Shown in pieces: positions 61,390 to 64,000 of a stretch of 64,000 nt of DNA (position 1 is the first letter of the stretch; every line of letters begins with the position of its first letter). The notes beneath the pieces are model-generated. The model was not told the origin of the DNA. It ran no database searches and saw nothing but the letters and a program-made list of their open reading frames with translations. Position numbers and translations under genes: made by a program. The DNA lies in assembly GCA_033239005.1 (NCBI GenBank), contig BSQZ01000098.1:62001-126000 (forward strand), in the 5' to 3' direction. Source of the stretch: Lamellibrachia satsuma (Eukaryota > Annelida > Polychaeta > Sabellida > Siboglinidae).

Positions 61390-61995
61390 AGCTGTTATAC
61401 TAACGAGATTTGTACCTACAGCTGTTATGCTTACGAAACCTGTTATACTTAGGAGAACTGTACCTACAGCTGTTATACTTACCAGACCTGTACCTATAGC
61501 TGTTGTACTTTCGAGACCTGTACCTACAGCTGTTATGCTTTCGAGACCTGTACCTACAGCTGTTGTGCTTATTAGACTTGTACCTACAGCTGTTATACTT
61601 ACGAAACCTGTACCTACAGCTGTTATGCTTTCGAGACCTGTACCTACAGCTGTTGTGCTTATTAGACTTGTACCAACAGCTGTTATACTTACGAGACCTG
61701 TACCTACAGCTGTTATACTTACGAGAACTGTACCTACAGCTGTTATACTTTCGAGACCTGTACCTACAGCTGTTATGCTTTCGAGACCTGTACCTACTGC
61801 TGTTGTGCTTATTAGACTTGTACCTACAGCTGTTATACTTACGAGACCTGTACCTACAGCTGTTATACTAACGAGATTTGTACCTACAGCTGTTATGCTT
61901 ACGAAACCTGTTATACTTAGGAGAACTGTACATACAGCTGTTATACTTACCAGACCTGTACCTATAGCTGTTATACTTTCGAGACCTGTACCTAC
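61390..61995. repeat. Local duplication with 468-bp offset, holding two 18-bp monomers
   Basis: The series CTAACGAGATTTG, TATGCTTACGAAACC, an 18-bp truncated monomer, CTTAGGAGAACTGTAC, CTTACCAGACC and CTATAGCTG occurs at about 61,399-61,505 and again at about 61,867-61,975. The offset is 468 bp, which equals 15 full units plus one 18-bp unit, so the truncated monomer was copied with its neighbours. The interval between the two also repeats the CTTTCGAGACC / TGTGCTTATTAGAC unit pair several times. Confidence 0.82.
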
Positions 61996-62410
61996 AGCTG
62001 TTATGCTTTCGAGACCTGTACCTGCAGCTGTTGTGCTTATTAGACTTTTACCTACAGCTGTTATACTTACGAGACCTGTACCTACAGCTTTTATGCTTAT
62101 GAGATTTTTAACAACAGCTGTTATACTTACGAGACCTGTACCTACAGCTGTTATACTTACGAGACCTGTACCTACAGCTGTTATACTTACGAGACCTGTA
62201 CCTACAGCTGTTATACTTACGAGACCTGTACCTAAGGCTGTTATACTTACGAGTCCTGTATCTACAGCTGTTCTACTTACTTGACCTGTACCTACAGCTT
62301 TTATGCTTATGAGATTTTTACCTACAGCTGTTATACTTAGGAGAACTGTACCTACGGCTGTTATACTTATGAGACCTGTACCTACAGCATTTATACTTAC
62401 GAGACTTGTA

Positions 62411-62430
62411 CCTACAGCTGTTAAGCCATT
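62411..62430. other. Satellite / DIRS boundary
   Basis: The plus strand reads CCTACAGCTGTTA as in a normal unit up to 62,423, then changes to AGCCATTCGAATG, which is unlike the satellite. On the minus strand the last recombinase codons (ATTCGAATGGCT) run directly into TAACAGCTG, so the stop codon is made from satellite sequence. There is no gap, target-site duplication or intermediate sequence. The last few units before the boundary (62,230-62,423) are strongly diverged. Confidence 0.85.
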
Positions 62431-63163
62431 CGAATGTATTTCCATTTAATACCCATATACCTGCTGCTCTTATTTAGTACTCAGCCCACAGAATTCCAAC
62501 AGACCCTTTAATATTACGTCAAACTGCCTCCGCAGCCCTTGAGTGTATACGTAAATGGGCGCCTGCATTGAAACCTGAACCTGAAGAAATTATCTGAGCC
62601 ATGTGGCTGGGTAAATAGATGTGCGTGGGACACACCGTCCGCTAACCTGCACAAACTGACGGCCCTGTCTACAACTAGGTCTAAATTGTTTAAACTAAAG
62701 TGTGATTATTCAGCTTTATGTCCCTAAAATGAAGGTACCCTTACACTAGGGTGCTAGATCGGGGATCCATCTCACCCTACTGAAGGTCAGAACCATCATG
62801 ACACGTAACATGACATATGTATAGTACCAAGCAAGGACATTTGACAGCGCCCTAATGAGTTGGGGAATTATTAGCAGTGTAACTGGCATTTGGACATCCG
62901 AAATGTTACTTAGAATTGCGTCCCAGCTAGAAGTCTGGATCAAACAGGTGGTTCACTTTATGAAAATAAACGATGGCTGAGACCGTGGAAATGATATAAG
63001 TTGGTGTCAAACCGGCATTATGTAAATGGGCCACATAAAGCATCATGGCGCTGACTGACACTGACAAAGTGGGAACGATTCCTAATGACTTGAAAACCCC
63101 TACCAGTTTCGACCATGCCCGCTCATACTACGCTTTACGGGAGGCATGCTAGCACGAGTCGCA
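62421..63163 (-). pseudogene. Decayed DIRS-like tyrosine recombinase
   Basis: In active DIRS elements this enzyme would integrate circular cDNA by site-specific recombination. Conceptual translation on the minus strand shows, in order: an N-terminal helical, core-binding region at about 63,130-62,926 (YERAWSKLVGVFKSLG ... VAHLHNAG ... ISTVSAIVYFHKVN), a frameshift, the start of the catalytic domain at 62,893-62,749 (MPVTLLIIPQLIRAL ... VMLRVMMVLTFSRVRW, whose last Arg may be the first catalytic Arg), another frameshift, a C-terminal stretch at 62,694-62,473 (APIYVYTQGLRRQFDVILKG, then LLEFCGL), and a final KWKYIRMA at 62,448-62,425 with the likely nucleophilic Tyr. The segment expected to hold His-x-x-Arg between LLEFCGL and KWKYIR appears deleted. 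Stop codons include TAG near 62,929. The terminal TAA lies at the first satellite bases. Confidence 0.83.
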
Positions 63164-63508
63164 CTACCGTGTCCGTAAGGCGGCTGGGGAGACATGGAAT
63201 GGCGCTCTCGCTGGTTCGCCGTTGACCCATGGAGATAATGCCCGAAAATCGTTGATCTGACAACGGGACAGTTTGTCGGCTAAAGCATTGTCACGGTCTG
63301 GCATATGACGAGCTGTAAAGTGAACATTACAGCACAAGCATGTCAAAATCAACTTACGCAATAAAACCATCACACACGCATCCCTGGACGTTTGTTTACT
63401 AATAGTCGAGACAAAGACCTCGTTATCTGTCACAATTGGAGTACCGTAATGTTTAGTGTAAGCCATGAACTGGGCCACCAAAACCACCGTGGTCCATATA
63501 GTCCATGA
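63164..63508 (-). pseudogene. DIRS-like RNase H domain fragment
   Basis: This would degrade the RNA strand during reverse transcription and is normally the C-terminal domain of the DIRS RT-RNase H protein. The minus strand reads VVLVAQFMAY, then PIVTDNEVFVSTISKQTSRD, NVHFTARHMPDRDNALAD and KLSRCQINDFRALSPW. The TDN Asp (codon near 63,427) and the ADKLSR Asp (near 63,277) fit two of the RNase H metal-binding acids. The Glu expected in a preceding ELxPI-like motif is not seen, because the readable match begins just downstream of it. The frame ends with TAG at 63,164-63,166. The open frame extends upstream to 63,529, but its first seven codons belong to the LINE fragment, so it is a chimera and not a gene start. 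Confidence 0.87.
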
Positions 63509-63512
63509 CATG
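63500..63512 (-). other. LINE / DIRS chimeric junction
   Basis: Reading the minus strand, LINE RT residues IYINDM end at 63,509 and the following codons, from SWT onward, lead into the DIRS-like RNase H. The two pieces happen to be in frame, giving a 121-codon open frame that joins them. No target-site duplication or poly-A tract is visible at the join. The exact breakpoint could be up to about 30 bp lower, because the first DIRS codons match weakly. Confidence 0.75.
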
Positions 63513-64000
63513 TCATTTATATAGATCAAAACTAATAATGGACCTAAAATGGATCACTGTGGGACTCCGCATATTATATTTTGATATTCAGATAATTGAT
63601 CTATATTAATAACAAACTGTTTTCAGTGTTCAAGATAGCTTTTAAAGAGCTTATTCCATAATACCATAATTTGTTAAGTGGGATATTGTGATCTAAAGTG
63701 TCAAAAGCCTTATTTTGATAAATTAGTACAGCAAGTGAATACTGTTTGTTATTTAATGCATTTACAAAGCTGCCGATAGGTTCCAGAATTTCATGTTGAA
63801 CACTGTTTACAAAAACCATATTGGGATGCAAATTATATTTTGTAAGAAAGCTATAAAGATGATTATAAATCAATCTTTCAAAAACTTTGAATAAGGTTGA
63901 GAGTAAAGTGATAGGCCTGTAATTTGTGAACAAACTAGCATCACCTGATTTGCAAAGTGGTATGACTTTAGTAATTTTACGTTAATGGGGAATATACCAG
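63509..64000 (-). pseudogene. Non-LTR retrotransposon (LINE) reverse transcriptase fragment, jockey/CR1-like
   Basis: In an intact LINE this domain copies element RNA at a nicked target. From the window edge inward the minus strand gives KVIPLCKSGDASLFTNYRPI (RT motif around NYRPI), then KVFERLIYNHLYSFL, then motif A as AFDTLDHN with the catalytic Asp near 63,702, a frameshift near 63,645, FKSYLEH followed by a TGA at 63,623-63,625, and motif B as GVPQ*SILGPLL, where the usual Gly after GVPQ is a TGA at 63,554-63,556. It continues to LIYINDM and stops matching at 63,509, before the FADD motif that should follow within about 20 residues. A TAA also lies near the upstream edge. The 5' part is outside the window. 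It is non-functional; the clade call is by motif style only. Confidence 0.92.

Larger units (their letters stand above)
1..62423. repeat. Giant 30-bp tandem satellite array
   Basis: Head-to-tail copies of a 30-bp unit, about 2,080 in total, all in one orientation with no unique spacer between them. The unit begins CCTGTACCTACAGCTG and ends in TACGAGA, has 13 G+C out of 30, one CpG, and the 8-bp palindrome ACAGCTGT, which contains a PvuII/E-box CAGCTG. The array continues past the left edge, so its true length is unknown. Plus-strand frames read the decapeptides VPTAVILTRP, CTYSCYTYET and LYLQLLYLRD. Two minus frames are also open and the third has a TAA in every unit. I see no gene, RNA gene or transposon inside it. 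Similarity to a known satellite family cannot be judged here. Confidence 0.99.
45259..62423. repeat. Diverged right arm of the satellite array
   Basis: The same 30-bp unit continues for about 17 kb but with recurrent point variants: ACGGCTG for ACAGCTG, TATGCTT for TATACTT, GAGAACTG for GAGACCTG, TATGAGACTTG for TACGAGACCTG, CTTAAGAG for CTTACGAG, and TGTACATAC or TGTACGTAC for TGTACCTAC. The same variants appear in many non-adjacent units and in the same combinations, which indicates exchange or conversion among units and not independent mutation. The stretches 47,100-48,210 and 55,640-59,290 are closer to consensus. 46,200-47,060, 48,215-48,670, 49,700-53,030 and 59,300-62,423 are the most diverged. 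Confidence 0.95.
62421..63508 (-). mobile_element. DIRS-type retrotransposon remnant (RNase H + tyrosine recombinase)
   Basis: On the minus strand, RNase H-like coding sequence is followed by tyrosine-recombinase-like coding sequence, the order expected for the 3' half of DIRS-type elements, which replace the usual integrase with a tyrosine recombinase. The gag gene, the reverse transcriptase and the terminal repeats are not visible. The upstream end stops at a LINE fragment near 63,508 and the downstream end stops at the satellite at 62,423. Several frameshifts and stops show that the copy is dead. Assignment to DIRS rests on the RNase H motifs and on the recombinase core, read by eye; Ngaro or PAT-like groups are not excluded. 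Confidence 0.85.

Noticed and set aside
1..62423. CRISPR array.
   Set aside because: Thirty-bp repeats invite the idea, but the units are directly adjacent with no spacers, there are no cas genes, and the flank carries eukaryotic retrotransposons.
1..62423. Telomeric repeat.
   Set aside because: The unit is not a G-rich telomere motif or a variant of one, and strand G content is low. A subtelomeric position remains possible but is not shown.
1..62423. Coding minisatellite of a structural protein (Cys/Tyr-rich CTYSCYTYET frame).
   Set aside because: Frame-shifting indels are frequent, no unique N- or C-terminal domain or intron boundary is visible, and right-arm substitutions change Cys and Tyr codons freely.
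55789..62445. Minus-strand protein of 2,218 residues made of an SITAVGTGLV-type repeat.
   Set aside because: It starts within the decayed DIRS recombinase in the wrong frame and then simply reads the satellite. It switches to the SRKYNSCRYR frame at an indel near 56,670, as expected for non-coding repeat.
62746..62943. Stand-alone 65-codon minus-strand gene.
   Set aside because: Its residues match the middle of the DIRS recombinase, with the same element continuing on both sides in other frames. It is a fragment of the pseudogene.
63164..63529. Stand-alone 121-codon minus-strand gene.
   Set aside because: Its first seven codons are LINE RT and the rest is DIRS RNase H. The apparent start is a TTG codon inside the LINE motif LIYINDM.
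62424..64000. tRNA, rRNA or other structured RNA gene in the non-satellite end.
   Set aside because: I found no cloverleaf, rRNA-like or other recognisable RNA signature, and retrotransposon coding remnants account for almost all of this stretch.

Overview
The window is almost entirely one eukaryotic satellite array. A 30-bp unit (43% GC; it opens CCTGTACCTACAGCTG, full unit at positions 1-30) repeats head to tail from base 1 to base 62,423, about 2,080 copies, and runs off the left edge. Only the last ~1.6 kb (62,424-64,000) is non-satellite. That part is built from two decayed retrotransposon pieces, both on the minus strand: the 3' part of a DIRS-type tyrosine-recombinase retrotransposon (RNase H followed by recombinase) and, upstream of it, a fragment of a non-LTR (LINE) reverse transcriptase of the jockey/CR1-like kind. 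DIRS and LINE elements, a giant satellite and the lack of any bacterial-style gene organisation point to an animal genome. An invertebrate or lower chordate is plausible, but the species cannot be fixed from this window.

Layout. 1-13,740: nearly identical units broken every few hundred to few thousand bases by small indels that shift the repeat phase. 13,741-18,110: dense indels, with a small island of point-diverged units at about 16,680-17,010 that resembles the right arm. 18,111-32,895: homogeneous with only scattered point variants. 32,896-35,127: two short blocks set off by aberrant junctions. 35,128-45,258: about 10.1 kb in which I see no variant unit. 45,259-62,423: a diverged right arm of shuffled variant units with higher-order duplications (for example a 990-bp period at 49.7-51.1 kb) and three 18-bp truncated monomers. 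At 62,423 the array directly abuts the last codons of the decayed DIRS recombinase, and the first satellite bases supply that reading frame's TAA stop.

There is no intact gene. Because 30 is a multiple of three and five of the six frames of the unit lack stops, the array produces open frames of up to ~9,900 codons on both strands. I treat these as artefacts of the repeat: they pass through frame-changing indels and stay open in several frames at once. I found no protein-based system. The points of interest are the architecture of the array, its transition from homogeneous core to diverged edge, its contact with the DIRS element, and the DIRS/LINE chimera.
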